Below, one piece after another: positions 15,521 through 16,246 of a stretch of 16,246 nt of DNA. Position 1 is the stretch's first letter; the number at the start of each line of letters is the position of its first letter. The position numbers and the translations under genes were made by a program. The notes under the pieces are model-generated. The model was given only the letters and a program-made list of their open reading frames with translations, had not been told where the DNA came from and ran no database searches. Origin of the DNA: DASZGI01 sp035938995 (GTDB lineage Bacteria; Actinomycetota; Actinomycetes; Streptomycetales; Catenulisporaceae); NCBI RefSeq assembly GCF_035938995.1, contig NZ_DASZGI010000060.1, positions 1 through 16,246 on the forward strand, given 5' to 3'.

Positions 15521-16143
15521 CCCTGCTCGGCTGACGTCTCGCTCTTCGGCGCGTTCGTGCCGTCGATGACCGCCTGGGCGACCTCACGCATCGTCAGCCG
15601 GCGGTCCATCGAGGTCTTCTGAATCCACCGGAACGCCTCGGGCTCGGTCATGTCGAGCTGCGCCTGCAGCAGCCCCTTGGCACGGTCGACCAGCTTGCGG
15701 GTCTCGAAGCGGGCGGCGAGGTCGGCGACCTCGTTCTCCAGCGCGCGCATCTCCTCGTACCGGGTGGTGGCCATCTCGATCGCGGGCACCAGATCCGCCT
15801 TCGAGAACGGCTTGACCAGGTAGGCCATCGCACCAGCATCCCGGGCCCGCTCGACCAGCTCACGCTGGGAGAAGGCGGTCAGCATAAGCACCGGCGCGAC
15901 CTTTTCGGCACCGATCCGCTCGGCGGCCGAGATCCCGTCCAGCACCGGCATCTTGACGTCCAGGATCACCAGGTCCGGTCGGTGCTCGGTGGCCAGCTTG
16001 ACGGCGGACTCGCCGTCCCCGGCCTGCCCGACGACCTCGTAACCCTCCTCCTGCAGCATTTCGGCGAGGTCCATCCGGATCAGCGCCTCGTCCTCGGCGA
16101 TCACGACCCGCTTGCGCGGTGCGGTCTTCTCGTCGGCGGTCAT
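15514..16143 (-). CDS. pdtaR: ANTAR-domain response regulator PdtaR
   Basis: A 209-aa two-domain regulator closely resembling mycobacterial PdtaR (Rv1626). The receiver domain (about 11-125) has the acidic pocket E17-D18, phospho-acceptor Asp62 in LVILDVKMP, Thr89 in VLMLTAFSQ and Lys111 in YLVKPFS. The C-terminal ANTAR domain (about 135-195) has LENEVADLAARFETRKLVDRAKGLL and MTEPEAFRWIQKTSMDRRLTMREVA. Phosphorylation by an unlinked PdtaS-type histidine kinase is expected to switch on RNA binding and transcription antitermination. The ATG at 16143 is chosen because homology begins there and GAGGGG lies nine bases upstream; the frame stays open to 16233. No kinase gene is present in the window. 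The 3' end runs into a tandem repeat. Confidence 0.94.
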   Translation of the reverse strand: MTADEKTAPRKRVVIAEDEALIRMDLAEMLQEEGYEVVGQAGDGESAVKLATEHRPDLVILDVKMPVLDGISAAERIGAEKVAPVLMLTAFSQRELVERARDAGAMAYLVKPFSKADLVPAIEMATTRYEEMRALENEVADLAARFETRKLVDRAKGLLQAQLDMTEPEAFRWIQKTSMDRRLTMREVAQAVIDGTNAPKSETSAEQGE

Positions 16144-16193
16144 GTTCGGCTGCCCCTCGTCCTCTGGGTGCACGGTGCATCCATGTGGCCACC

Positions 16194-16199
16194 AGCGTA
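16194..16199 (-). promoter_or_regulatory. Weak candidate -10 box of pdtaR
   Basis: The minus strand reads TACGCT about 50 bases before the start codon, a moderate match to TANNNT with no clear -35. Between it and the gene, TGCAC-G-GTGCA (16169-16179) forms a small palindrome. The remaining bases to the window edge show nothing else I can support. Confidence 0.25.
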
Positions 16200-16246
16200 G
16201 TCGAGGCGAAAGGCGGCGGCGCGGCCCCTCCACGATCCGGTATGCT

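Noticed and set aside
16241..16246. TATGCT at the right edge as a + strand -10 box, perhaps for a tRNA or other gene outside the window
   Set aside because: The hexamer is at the very end with no clear -35 and no following sequence to test.

Overview
The window is chromosomal DNA from a high-GC actinomycete. Codon third positions are strongly G/C-rich, GTG starts are frequent, and the only in-frame TTA codon I noticed is in the first gene of the unknown cluster. polA, a Liv-type branched-chain amino-acid importer and a PdtaR-type ANTAR response regulator occur together. This fits a Streptomyces- or Catenulispora-like organism, but the species cannot be fixed from the sequence. I saw no insertion sequence, prophage, CRISPR array, tRNA or rRNA.

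Layout. (1) Positions 2-2779 (-) hold polA, divergent from a small PaaI-type hotdog thioesterase (2869-3303, +). (2) Positions 3383-6566 (+) hold four genes of unknown function, here called A-D. All encode single-span membrane or secreted proteins with a beta-rich, two-cysteine outer domain. Three of them (A, B, D) also share an acidic cytoplasmic N-terminus carrying an IEFE motif. This is the least explained part of the window. (3) Positions 6589-12202 (-) hold livK-livH-livM-livG-livF in transcription order, a complete ABC importer for branched-chain or related amino acids. A strong hairpin lies between livK and livH. (4) Positions 12203-12653 are a non-coding divergent control region with direct and inverted repeats. 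(5) Positions 12654-15351 (+) hold a second, unrelated importer: lipoprotein binding protein, HisM/GlnP-type permease and HisP/GlnQ-type ATPase, for a polar amino acid. A perfect 11-bp hairpin terminator follows it. (6) Positions 15411-15520 contain a degenerate repeat of about 20-24 nt that runs into the 3' end of pdtaR (15514-16143, -), an RNA-binding ANTAR response regulator.

How the genes fit together. The two divergent importers make the centre-right part an amino-acid uptake region. pdtaR points to possible antitermination control of transcripts, though nothing here proves it acts on its neighbours. The A-D cluster sits between housekeeping genes. It has regulatory features of its own: a 9-6-9 palindrome, a likely leaderless start and a TTA codon at codon 4 of gene A. 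It looks like a lineage-specific cell-surface protein family.
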